Part shown: positions 18,410 to 27,600 of the stretch, piece by piece | Numbering within the stretch: the stretch's first letter is position 1 | Layout: each line of letters opens with the position of its first letter | DNA from: Limosilactobacillus caviae | Lineage (GTDB): Bacteria > Bacillota > Bacilli > Lactobacillales > Lactobacillaceae | DNA length: 64,000 nt | NCBI RefSeq assembly: GCF_014635905.1 | Contig: NZ_BMDS01000006.1 | Span: 85,419-149,418 of the forward strand | Direction: 5' to 3' | Made by a program: the position numbers and the translations under genes | Notes under the pieces: generated by a model | What the model saw: only the letters and a program-made list of their open reading frames with translations | What the model was told of the DNA's origin: nothing | Databases searched by the model: none

Positions 18410-18428
18410 TTGTAATGGAGGTTATGGA

Positions 18429-19085
18429 ATGGCAATTACAGTTTACTTTGTCCGTCATGGTGAAACATACTTTAACCGTTTCGCACGGTTACAAGGCTGG
18501 TCAGACACGCCGTTAACTGAAAAAGGAAAGATGAATGCGCAAAAAATCGGTAAGGTTTTAGCAGATTTGCGAATTGACTACCTTTTTTCAAGTGATTTAA
18601 AACGGGCAGTTGATACTGCACGAATCCTAATTGCAGAACATCCAACCGCCTCAATGAAGGAACCGGTCCAAAAAAAATTCTTTCGCGAAGTGTTCTATGG
18701 ATCTTTTGAGGGGCACAGTAATGAAGAAGGGGCAATTTGGGCAAGTTACCTTGGTGGCAAACGATTCCGCCGAATTGGCGAGCTAGTTGATGAATTTGGG
18801 GTTGAAAAAGCCCATGATTTGTTGAAAGAAGCTGATCCAGCCCATCTTGCCGAGGATAGTAAAGAACTAAACGCGCGAGTAGAACAGGCGATTGCATTTT
18901 TGCAGGATCTGCCAGATGATAGCAACGTTGTAGTTGTTGCCCACGGATCAATTATTCAATATATTGCAGGAATGTACGGTGAACCTGGTCATAAGTATGA
19001 AAATCTCCACAATGGCGCGTTAATGAAACTGCAATTGACCTCTAAAAAAACGACAGTAGTAGCATATAACCAGTTTGAATTATAA
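18429..19085 (+). CDS. Histidine phosphatase family protein (phosphoglycerate-mutase fold)
   Basis: A 218-residue cofactor-independent-looking histidine phosphatase. The phosphorylated His is in VRHGETYFN (residue 10), with the second Arg in SSDLKRAVDTA, an acid residue in REVFYGSFEGHSNEE and the second His in VVVAHGSIIQYIAG. Length is nearer to broad phosphatases (PhoE/CobC/GpmB type) than to the 230-250 residue dPGM glycolytic enzyme. In the cluster it may remove phosphate from a sugar phosphate made by the aldolase, or interconvert phosphoglycerates; the former seems likelier. Ribosome binding site GGAGG at 18417-18421. It is the last gene before a terminator. Confidence 0.88.
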   Translation: MAITVYFVRHGETYFNRFARLQGWSDTPLTEKGKMNAQKIGKVLADLRIDYLFSSDLKRAVDTARILIAEHPTASMKEPVQKKFFREVFYGSFEGHSNEEGAIWASYLGGKRFRRIGELVDEFGVEKAHDLLKEADPAHLAEDSKELNARVEQAIAFLQDLPDDSNVVVVAHGSIIQYIAGMYGEPGHKYENLHNGALMKLQLTSKKTTVVAYNQFEL

Positions 19086-19121
19086 AAAATAACTGTGAAA
19101 AGTGAATATCACAATACGCAA

Positions 19122-19170
19122 AAGGCCCCTAAAATCCGGTAAACCCGAACTCTAGAGGCCTTGTTTGTGT
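19122..19170. terminator. Terminator between the phosphatase and convergent LMW-PTP gene
   Basis: AAGGCC (19122-19127) pairs with GGCCTT (19157-19162), with weaker inner pairing, then a T-rich tract. Located between two convergent stop codons. Confidence 0.7.
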
Positions 19171-19196
19171 TCTTGGAAGAGTGAAGATGATTTTTG

Positions 19197-19661
19197 TTAT
19201 TTCAATTCCTTTGCCATTTTGTTTAGCCATAATGGCAATGTTTCATTCAAACTATTATAGGTATCTTCAAAGCGGTGCGTATACCATGGATCTGGAATCT
19301 CTTGATCTTCTTTACCCGGAATAACTTCATAGGCTAAATGAACCTTATCCCGATCCTGCGCTGGTGCGATCCGCTGTAAATTATACTTATTCATATTATC
19401 CATACAAATAATATAATCGGCCCATTCAAAGTCTTGCCGAGTGATCGGACGCGAGACCAGCCCGTCAGTTGATAATCCGTGCGCATGCATTGTCTGCGCG
19501 GCGCCGGGGTGGGGACCATTACCTTCTTCTTCACTGCTTGTTCCAGCAGAGTCAACATTGATTTTTCCGCTTAATCCTGCTTTATCGACCATTTGCTTAA
19601 ACATTGCCTCGGCCATTGGAGAACGACAAATGTTTCCTAAGCAGACAAACAAAACATTCAT
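19197..19661 (-). CDS. Low-molecular-weight protein tyrosine phosphatase
   Basis: A 154-residue LMW-PTP. The catalytic loop is CLGNICRS (Cys7, Arg13) right after a VLFV strand, and the general acid Asp is in EIPDPWYT. Substrate-pocket residues include the DSAGTSSEEEGNGPHPGA segment. Relatives in Firmicutes (YwlE, YfkJ) act on phosphotyrosine or phosphoarginine. YwlE arginine phosphatases have Thr just after the first Cys region (CTGNTCRS), whereas this protein has Ile (CLGNICRS), which is the tyrosine-type signature. The gene is alone and divergent from lemA. Confidence 0.93.
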   Translation of the reverse strand: MNVLFVCLGNICRSPMAEAMFKQMVDKAGLSGKINVDSAGTSSEEEGNGPHPGAAQTMHAHGLSTDGLVSRPITRQDFEWADYIICMDNMNKYNLQRIAPAQDRDKVHLAYEVIPGKEDQEIPDPWYTHRFEDTYNSLNETLPLWLNKMAKELK

Positions 19662-19790
19662 ATAATCACCTCATTTTATTTCTATCATACCGAAAAAGAT
19701 AATATTTTGCTAAAATATTCGGTAATTCTAACACTGTCCTTAAGTTTTTGGTAAAATTAAGAACAAATATTATTTAGAGGAGGAACAGAA

Positions 19791-20360
19791 ATGACCCTTA
19801 TTATTGTAATTGTTGTTATTATCTTGCTAATTGCTATTTATGCAGGACTTTACAACAGTTTGATTCAACTGCGGACCCACGCTCAAGAATCATGGAGTCA
19901 AATTGATGTTCAATTACAACGACGTAACGACTTGATCCCTAACTTAATTTCAACTGTTAAGGGATACAGCAAGTATGAAGCTGGAACTTTAGAAAAGGTA
20001 ACTAAGCTTCGGACACAGTTAAATAGTATTCCGGATAGCGATCACGCTAAAAAGATGGAAGTTTCCAATGAATTAACTGGAACTTTGCGGACGTTATTTG
20101 CTGTTGCTGAAAACTATCCAGATTTAAAGGCAAGTGCTGAATACCAAAAATTAATGGAAGAATTGACAAATACTGAAAATAAAATTGCCTACTCACGGCA
20201 GCTTTATAACAGTACTGTTGCTGCTTTGGACGCCAAGATTCAATCTTTCCCAAGTAATATTGTGGCAAAAATTCATCACTTCCAGCAAATGGATTACTTA
20301 CAGGTTCCTGACGAAGCTAAGGCGGTTCCAAAAGTTTCATTCGATGATTTAGGTGACTAA
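19791..20360 (+). CDS. lemA: LemA family membrane protein
   Basis: A 189-residue LemA protein: one N-terminal membrane segment ([17 protein letters not shown]) followed by a cytoplasmic or extracytoplasmic alpha-helical bundle. The conserved [19 protein letters not shown] motif is present around residues 42-60, with later NYPDLKAS and YSRQLYN. Molecular function of LemA is not settled. It precedes htpX by two bases, a pairing conserved in lactobacilli and streptococci, which suggests a shared role in membrane-protein quality control. Strong GAGGAGGAA before ATG. Confidence 0.95.
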   Translation: MTLIIVIVVIILLIAIYAGLYNSLIQLRTHAQESWSQIDVQLQRRNDLIPNLISTVKGYSKYEAGTLEKVTKLRTQLNSIPDSDHAKKMEVSNELTGTLRTLFAVAENYPDLKASAEYQKLMEELTNTENKIAYSRQLYNSTVAALDAKIQSFPSNIVAKIHHFQQMDYLQVPDEAKAVPKVSFDDLGD

Positions 20361-20362
20361 GC

Positions 20363-21259
20363 ATGTTATATCAGCAAATTGCCCGTAATAAACGAAAAAC
20401 AATTTTGGTAATGTTTGGGTTCTTTGTATTGCTTGCTTTAATTGGCGCGGCAATCGGATATTTATTTGCACGGACGGCAGTTGGCGGAATGATCATTGCA
20501 GCAATCATTGCGGTGGTTTACATGTCCGTAATTATTGGTCAATCGACTGATGTGGTGATGCGGATGAATAATGCAACCGAGGTTCGGTCAGCAAGTGATG
20601 CCCCGGAATTATGGCATGTTGTTGAAGATATGGCCTTGGTTGCCCGTGTGCCAATGCCGAAAGTTTATATTATCCACGATCCGAGTCCAAATGCTTTTGC
20701 AACAGGTAATGACCCTGAGCACGCTGCTGTAGCCGCTACTACCGGGCTGATGGAGAAGATGAACCGTGAAGAATTGGAAGGGGTAATGGCCCACGAAATG
20801 ACTCACGTTCGGAATTATGATATTCGCCTCCAAACGATTGCGTTAGCTTTAGCCTCTGCAATTGCAATGCTTGTTAACTTTGCGGGAAACTTCTGGTGGA
20901 TTGGCGGGCGAAGTAGTAGTGATGACCGTGATAATCCTTCGAGTGTTTTTGCAATTATCGGCTCGATCTTGTTGATTATCCTTGCGCCATTAGCAGCTAC
21001 AATCGCTCAAATGGCACTTTCCCGTAATCGGGAATATTTAGCCGATGCAGGAGCTGTTGAATTAACGCGTAATCCGCAGGGAATGATCAGCGCATTGGAG
21101 AAGCTTAAGACTGCTGTACCAATGAAACACGTGGATCCTAGTAGTTCAGCTCTATACATCAGTGATCCGGAAAAAAACGCTAAGCATCATCCATTCTCAA
21201 ATTTATTCGACACGCATCCGCCGCTGGATAAGCGAATTGAGCGGTTACGTCAAATGTAG
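20363..21259 (+). CDS. htpX: HtpX membrane metalloprotease homologue
   Basis: A 298-residue M48 zinc protease in the membrane that degrades damaged membrane proteins. Two early membrane segments (residues about 15-60), the zinc motif HEMTH near residue 145, two further membrane segments, and the third ligand in [12 protein letters not shown] are all visible. The [15 protein letters not shown] stretch just before the zinc motif is typical. It is two bases downstream of lemA and ends at a strong hairpin terminator, so the two form one transcript. Confidence 0.96.
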   Translation: MLYQQIARNKRKTILVMFGFFVLLALIGAAIGYLFARTAVGGMIIAAIIAVVYMSVIIGQSTDVVMRMNNATEVRSASDAPELWHVVEDMALVARVPMPKVYIIHDPSPNAFATGNDPEHAAVAATTGLMEKMNREELEGVMAHEMTHVRNYDIRLQTIALALASAIAMLVNFAGNFWWIGGRSSSDDRDNPSSVFAIIGSILLIILAPLAATIAQMALSRNREYLADAGAVELTRNPQGMISALEKLKTAVPMKHVDPSSSALYISDPEKNAKHHPFSNLFDTHPPLDKRIERLRQM

Positions 21260-21261
21260 TC

Positions 21262-21318
21262 AAAGTGGAAGAAGAAGGGAATTACAGAAAATTCTCCTTT
21301 TCTCCCGCTTTATTTTTA
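21262..21318 (+). terminator. Terminator after htpX
   Basis: A 22-base arm (21262-21283) pairs with 21289-21310 with only two mismatches and a few G-U pairs, around a short loop, followed by a T run. Begins three bases after the htpX stop. Confidence 0.88.
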
Positions 21319-21410
21319 TGTAACATTTTTGTTTTTAATCGCCTTATACTAGTGAGGGTGATATAATTAAAAAGCTAGACCAAAGTATCAAAAGAAGAGG
21401 TATCTTTTTC

Positions 21411-22790
21411 ATGAAAATGAAATTAGCGGAAATTGCCAAGGCGATTAACGCACAAAATGACATTGAACAATGGAAAGACGTGGAAGTGACTAGTGTGTCA
21501 TTTGACAGTCGCCACTTGGATCAGGGGAGCTTGTTTGTTCCGTTGCAAGGTGCTCAAGATGGCCATCAATACGTACCTAGTGCTTTTACTAATGGCGCCG
21601 CGGCTAGTTTGTGGGCTAGTGACCATGAGATAACAGGTCATACTCACCCATTATTAGTTGTTAGTGATCCGCTAGAGGCACTTCAGCGTTTGGGTAAGTA
21701 TTACTTGCATAAGATTAATCCAATTGTTGTTGCTGTTACGGGAAGTAATGGTAAAACGACGACTAAGGATATGATTGCGTCGATTTTAAGCACTCAGTTC
21801 AATGTCACTAAGACATATGCTAATTTTAATAATGAGATTGGAGTTCCAGTGACCCTCCTTAATATGGAGTCTAATACAGAAGCAGTTGTTGTTGAGATGG
21901 GGATGGACCGTTTCGGCCAACTGGACTTCTTAAGTAAGCTTGTCAATCCTGACATTGCTGTGATTACAATGATTGGGGAAGCTCATATTGAATTCTTTGG
22001 GACTCGTGATAAGATTGCTGACGCAAAGATGGAAATTACTCATGGCCTAAAAGAAGATGGGACGCTAGTATTTAATGGTGATGAGCCATTGCTAACAGAC
22101 CGGGTAAAAGATCTTAAACAACGGCAAATGCGCTTTGGTCGGCAGCTAAGCAATGATTTATATGCAACGAGTGTTCACGATGAACCTCGCCAGTTATCTT
22201 TTACTGTCAATGAATGGCCGGATGACGAATTCACGATTTCGATGGTAGGAGAATACAACGTTAATAACGCCTTAGCAGCGATGGAGGTTGGCCAGCTGCT
22301 TCATATTACTCCCGCTCATATGAAGCAGGCGCTGGCAAATGTTGAATTGACCGAAAACCGCGCCGAATGGGTTAAGGGTGAAAATGGTGAACAGATTTTA
22401 AGCGATGTTTACAATTCAAACCCGACTGCAGCTAAGGAAGTCCTTAAGACAATCGCGGAGACTCCGGTAAAGGGACGGCGGATTGCGGTCCTTGGCGATA
22501 TGCTTGAATTAGGGGATGCGGCGCCTAAGTTGCATGCTAGCTTAGCAGAGGAGATTGACCACCAAAAGATTGCTAGTGTTTACCTTGTAGGCGAACAAAT
22601 GAAAAATCTTAAAGATAAGTTGATCCAAGAGGGTTACCCAGCAGAGGATATTCATCACTATGCTGCTGATAACCTTCAACAGTTAATTGCCGATCTTAAA
22701 AGTACTTTGACTGGTGATGATATTGTCCTACTAAAGGCAAGTCACGGTATTCACCTTGAAGAAGTTTTAACGGCATTAAAAGCAGAATAG
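21411..22790 (+). CDS. murF: UDP-N-acetylmuramoyl-tripeptide--D-alanyl-D-alanine ligase
   Basis: MurF adds D-Ala-D-Ala (or D-Ala-D-Lac) to UDP-MurNAc-tripeptide in the cytoplasm. The 459-residue protein shows the three Mur-ligase domains: N-terminal UDP-binding (SFDSRHLDQGSLFVPL), central ATP-binding with TGSNGKTTTKD near residues 111-121 and the NEIGVP / EMGMDRFG stretches, and C-terminal with YNSNPTA. It is followed by cshA, an order common in lactobacilli. In lactobacilli with D-Lac-ended precursors, MurF has a Phe/Tyr choice in the active site that I did not try to assign. Confidence 0.96.
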   Translation: MKMKLAEIAKAINAQNDIEQWKDVEVTSVSFDSRHLDQGSLFVPLQGAQDGHQYVPSAFTNGAAASLWASDHEITGHTHPLLVVSDPLEALQRLGKYYLHKINPIVVAVTGSNGKTTTKDMIASILSTQFNVTKTYANFNNEIGVPVTLLNMESNTEAVVVEMGMDRFGQLDFLSKLVNPDIAVITMIGEAHIEFFGTRDKIADAKMEITHGLKEDGTLVFNGDEPLLTDRVKDLKQRQMRFGRQLSNDLYATSVHDEPRQLSFTVNEWPDDEFTISMVGEYNVNNALAAMEVGQLLHITPAHMKQALANVELTENRAEWVKGENGEQILSDVYNSNPTAAKEVLKTIAETPVKGRRIAVLGDMLELGDAAPKLHASLAEEIDHQKIASVYLVGEQMKNLKDKLIQEGYPAEDIHHYAADNLQQLIADLKSTLTGDDIVLLKASHGIHLEEVLTALKAE

Positions 22791-22861
22791 TTAATATATT
22801 TGCCAGTCGATTACTGATGCTTATATCATGAATCGACTGGTCATTTTTAGGAGGAAAATTT

Positions 22862-24349
22862 TTGAAGTTTAGTGAATTAGGCTTATCAGATAGCCTATTA
22901 AAAGCAATTAAGCGGAGCGGATACGAAGAGGCAACTCCAATCCAAGAACAAACAATTCCGATGGTCCTTAAGGGTAAGGATGTTATCGGACAAGCACAGA
23001 CAGGGACTGGTAAGACGGCTGCCTTTGGATTGCCGATTATTGAAAATGTTGATACTGATAATTCTAATATCCAAGCGATCATCATTTCCCCAACCCGTGA
23101 ACTAGCAATCCAGACCCAAGAAGAACTTTACCGTCTGGGAAAAGATAAACATGTCCGGGTTCAAGTAGTATACGGTGGTGCAGATATTCGTCGCCAAATT
23201 AAGAGCTTGAAGCAGCACCCGCAAATTCTTGTTGGGACTCCTGGTCGTTTACGTGATCATATTAACCGCCATACAGTTAAGCTTGACCACATTAAGACGC
23301 TTGTCCTCGATGAAGCTGATGAGATGCTTAATATGGGATTCTTGGATGATATTGAGGCAATCATTAAAGAAACTCCAGATAATCGGCAAACATTGCTCTT
23401 CTCAGCAACAATGCCACCAGAAATTAAGCGGATTGGGGTTCAGTTTATGACTGATCCAGAGACTGTTCGGATTAAGGCCAAGGAATTGACAACTGACTTA
23501 GTTGATCAATACTATGTTCGAGCTCGCGATTACGAAAAGTTTGATATTATGACCCGGTTAATTGATGTCCAAGACCCCGACTTAACGATTGTCTTTGGTC
23601 GGACGAAGCGCCGGGTAGACGAATTATCAAAGGGATTAATTGCGCGGGGATACAATGCAGCCGGAATCCATGGTGACCTTACGCAGGATAAGCGATCAAA
23701 AATCATGTGGAAGTTTAAGAATAATGAGCTTGATATCTTGGTCGCCACAGATGTAGCTGCCCGTGGATTAGATATCTCTGGGGTAACCCATGTTTATAAT
23801 TATGATATTCCATCTGACCCTGACAGCTATGTTCATCGGATTGGTCGGACTGGTCGTGCCGGACATCATGGTGTATCCTTAACCTTTGTTACGCCAAATG
23901 AGATGGATTACCTCCACGAAATCGAGAAATTAACTCGGGTGCGGATGCTACCATTGAAGCCGCCAACAGCCGAAGAAGCATTTAAGGGTCAAGTGGCCTC
24001 AGCCTTTAATGACATTGATGAGTTGATTGCACAAGATTCAACTGATCGATATGAAGAAGCTGCTGAAAAGTTATTGGAGACCCATAATGCAACTGATTTA
24101 GTAGCAGCGTTATTAAACAACATGACCAAGGAAGCGGCAAGTGAAGTTCCGGTAAAGATCACCCCAGAACGACCGCTCCCACGCCGTAACAAGCGTAATA
24201 ATAATCGTAACGGCAACCGTAATAATTACCATGGCGGAAACCACTACCGCCGCAAAAATTATCGTCGTCACGGACATCGGAATGATAACCACGGCAAGAG
24301 CCATTCTAGCCGTCATTCATTTAATATCCGTCACCGAAAAGAAGATTAG
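22862..24349 (+). CDS. cshA: DEAD-box RNA helicase CshA
   Basis: A 495-residue ATP-dependent RNA helicase of the degradosome/cold-shock type. Q motif (GYEEATPIQEQTIP), motif I AQTGTGKT, Ia PTRELA, II DEAD, III SAT, and VI HRIGRTGRAG appear in order within the first 370 residues. The C-terminal tail (about 440-495) is rich in Asn, Arg, His and Gly and should bind RNA. Start is TTG 22862 with TAGGAGG upstream; no better start exists and the family N-terminus (MKFSELGLS) fits. A strong terminator follows. Confidence 0.96.
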   Translation: MKFSELGLSDSLLKAIKRSGYEEATPIQEQTIPMVLKGKDVIGQAQTGTGKTAAFGLPIIENVDTDNSNIQAIIISPTRELAIQTQEELYRLGKDKHVRVQVVYGGADIRRQIKSLKQHPQILVGTPGRLRDHINRHTVKLDHIKTLVLDEADEMLNMGFLDDIEAIIKETPDNRQTLLFSATMPPEIKRIGVQFMTDPETVRIKAKELTTDLVDQYYVRARDYEKFDIMTRLIDVQDPDLTIVFGRTKRRVDELSKGLIARGYNAAGIHGDLTQDKRSKIMWKFKNNELDILVATDVAARGLDISGVTHVYNYDIPSDPDSYVHRIGRTGRAGHHGVSLTFVTPNEMDYLHEIEKLTRVRMLPLKPPTAEEAFKGQVASAFNDIDELIAQDSTDRYEEAAEKLLETHNATDLVAALLNNMTKEAASEVPVKITPERPLPRRNKRNNNRNGNRNNYHGGNHYRRKNYRRHGHRNDNHGKSHSSRHSFNIRHRKED

Positions 24350-24355
24350 TAAACA

Positions 24356-24389
24356 GACTCCTAGTGCAAAGAGGCGCTAGGGGTCTTTT
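24356..24389 (+). terminator. Terminator after cshA
   Basis: GACTCCTAGTGC (24356-24367) pairs with GCGCTAGGGGTC (24374-24385) then TTTT. Confidence 0.9.
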
Positions 24390-24412
24390 AAGATTTAAAA
24401 GAGCTAAGGTAG

Positions 24413-24665
24413 TTGTAGGACGGTATATTTTAAGTTATACTTATCATGTAATTGTCTTAGTGAGCGGATTGCTAATATTTTTTATCGGCATTAAGTCCGC
24501 TTAATAAGGCAGTAAATGTAGGCATAGTAGTAACTTTTTATCTGAAGTGTGTAATTAGTATGGTGTGATTAATTGATAATTTGATTAGTTACATTAGGGG
24601 TGGACAACGGAGACAAAAAGTTAACTGCTTTTTTTGTATAGATTAGAGAATCGGGGGATCAATAG
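24413..24665 (+). promoter_or_regulatory. Promoter and long leader of the giant adhesin gene
   Basis: TTGTAG (24413-24418), 17-base spacer, TATACT (24436-24441) is a good promoter match. It leaves about 215 bases of untranslated leader. The leader contains AGCGGA (24463-24468) able to pair with TCCGCT (24496-24501), and a palindromic AGTTAACT near 24629. No known riboswitch class is recognised. The ribosome binding site is GGGGGAT before ATG 24666. Confidence 0.55.
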
Positions 24666-27600
24666 ATGGTTTCTAAGAATAATCATAAATTAATTGCTGA
24701 AAAGAATCGTAAAAATGAAAAGCAACGGTTCGCTTTACGGAAATTAAATGTTGGTGTAGCGTCAGTCCTATTAGGGGTTACGTTTAGTGTTTACGGAGGC
24801 GGACAACTGGTTGCTCATGCTGATACGACCACTACTAGCGACCAGCCTGAAGAAGCTAAGACGACTAACGAACAATCTTTGGCTGACCAGTCACAAGTTA
24901 CATTGAATAATAATGCCCAGACTGATAATTCAGTAACTGCTAGTGAGACTAATAAGGCAACCACAAACCAACAGCCAGTAGGGGGGGTGGCTACTAAATC
25001 TACAGATGCCACTGATACTCCTGCTGCCACTACAAATAACGAAAAAGTAACAGCTAATGAAGCAACTGCTCAAAAGACAACGCCAGCTTCGCAAGGTCAA
25101 TCAACCAATGCCGACCAAAATCAGAATAGTCTCGATGGCACGCGTCAGGTTCTGCAGAATATTAGCAACACTGCTTCATATCGTAACAATACTAACAATG
25201 TGGCTAGTTTGTTTGGTGCGTCCTTTGTAGCAACCCCTACTGGTGAGGAAACAACGGTTACTGATGCTCAAGGCTTAATTGATGCAATTCAAAATGGTAC
25301 TGCCACGACGATTAACATTGGTGCAGATATTGATTTAGGTGCTAAGGATACAAGGCAAACTCATATTGAAAATATTAAGAATTATAGAGATATCGTAATT
25401 AAGTCTGCAGATGACAATAAGAAGTATGCTGTTGACTTTAATGGATATTCATTTAATATGGCAGGTAAAAATGGGGTTACTTTTAGTAACCTTGATCTTT
25501 ATGATCGAGCATATTGGAGCCCAATTGAAAATGCTAAGGAATATACATTTGATAATGTTACGTTCCATGGCTCTCAATTAGTTTATACTGATACTTCAGT
25601 TCCAAATGTAACTGTTAATTTCAAGGGGAATGTTACTGCCGAGGCTGTTAATGGCTATACCAGTCCAATTAATAATAAGAACCAAACTACTCAAGGTAGC
25701 GGAAACCAACAAATTATTCAGTTTAGATCTGGAAATAATGCAATTAATTTTGCACCAGGTAGTAATGTAAACCTGAAAACATATGGTAGTAACGTAATCG
25801 AAATTGATGGTGGCACTACCGCTATTAATCTTCAAAGCAATAACGGAGCTAATGGTGCTCAAGTTACGTTAGAACCACATACTCAAACCGCGCCTGAGTC
25901 AAACTTTATGGGTGTTGATGGTGTTGGTAGAGGTATTGCATCACAAGGTACCACTAATATCAATATTGACAAGAGTTCTAATTTGACCATTAGTTTAAAC
26001 AAATTATCAACAGACAAGTGGCTTTCAGGTGCTTTATATTTGACTAAGGGAGCCACTATTGAAAATAAAGGAACTTTGAATGTAAATGTAGATGGTGCTC
26101 CTTATGGAAATGATGTTGATGCACCAATTTACATTAGTGGTGACTCTAAGATTAATGTTAATGGTGGTCAGTTTAACATCAATGCTACTAATCTAGGAAA
26201 CTATAGTGGTACCTTACTGGCATCAGCTGGTACTTCTACTATTTCAATTAATCACCATGGTACCTTCGATGTAACTGGTGATGGTGCCCAAGCTACTGGT
26301 GTATCACTTGGTAGTGGTAGTACCTTTACTTCAACACAACCAGAATTATTCAATATTTCAATGCCAGATGGTGCCACTGCTATTAAGAACGGTAAAGTTC
26401 AATTTCAGGGTGTAAAGACCTCAGCTGATGGCCAGCCAATCGGCGAAATTGACATTACTTATGCAGCAAATGGTACTCCAACTGTCACTAAGGTAACTAG
26501 TTACGATGAAGCTACCACTACAGCAACTAGAACTGCTGGGAATAGTGCTAAAAATAAGATTAACTTGATTGCTGCTGGTGAAGAAGTTGACTTAAAAGAT
26601 ATCACATTTACTAAAGACGCTGATGGAAACTACATCATGAGTGGTAATGCAAATACTGCTGCTGGTGAAGGTGCTTATGTTTATGTATCAGTAAATGGTA
26701 CAGTTCGCCAAGTTTCTACTAATAATGATCAAACTCTTTGGACAGCCGGAGAAACTGGAGATCCAACTTCTTCTCAAGTTCCTTACACTGCTGAAACAGG
26801 AGCAGATGGTAAATTTAGCGTTAACTTAGGTAAGTTAAACGATAACGACCAAGTTTCACTTTATGCAGCTAAGGACTTTGTAACTAGTGATACGGATACT
26901 AAGACTGTTTCTGACTGGATGACTAGTTCATACCGTGATCAATTGCAAAAGTTAGTTGATGAAGCTCCTAATGTTGAAGCAGGCTCTAACTACATTAATG
27001 CTACTAACGATCTTAAGGCTGCTTATACTAATGCAATTAGTGATGGTAGCACTCTTCTTCAAAATACTAGTGCTACTTCAGAACAACTTGAAGCTGCAGC
27101 TAATGCCATCGTCAATGCTAAGACTGCTTTAAATGGTGATTTCAACAAGGTAAAACAAGATCTTCAAACTGCAGTTGACGCAGCTTCAGACTTTGAAAAG
27201 ACTTCTGCAACTTATTACAATGCAGACACTACTAAGCAAAGAGCATATACCAATGCAGTTGCTGCCGGTAGTACTGCATTAAATGATTCGAATGCTACAG
27301 TTGATAGCTTAACTACTGCATTAAAGAACATTAATGACGCTAAAGCTGCATTAGATGGTAAGGAAACTAGTAAGCAAGCTCTTCAAAATGCAGTTGATGA
27401 ATCTAAAGACGTTAAGAACAGCAACAACTACATTAATGCCGATCCAGCAGCAAAGACAGCATATGATGATGCAGTAACCGCGGCTCAAAGCATTTTAGAC
27501 AAAAATAATGCAACTCAGGCTCAAGTAACTCAAGCATTGCAAGATCTAAATAGTGCCAATGGTAAATTGAACGGAGATGCCAAGACTGATGCCGCTAACA

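Noticed and set aside
23989..24316. Minus-strand frames opposite the cshA tail
   Set aside because: They arise from the repetitive Asn/Arg/His codons of the helicase tail and have no start signals.
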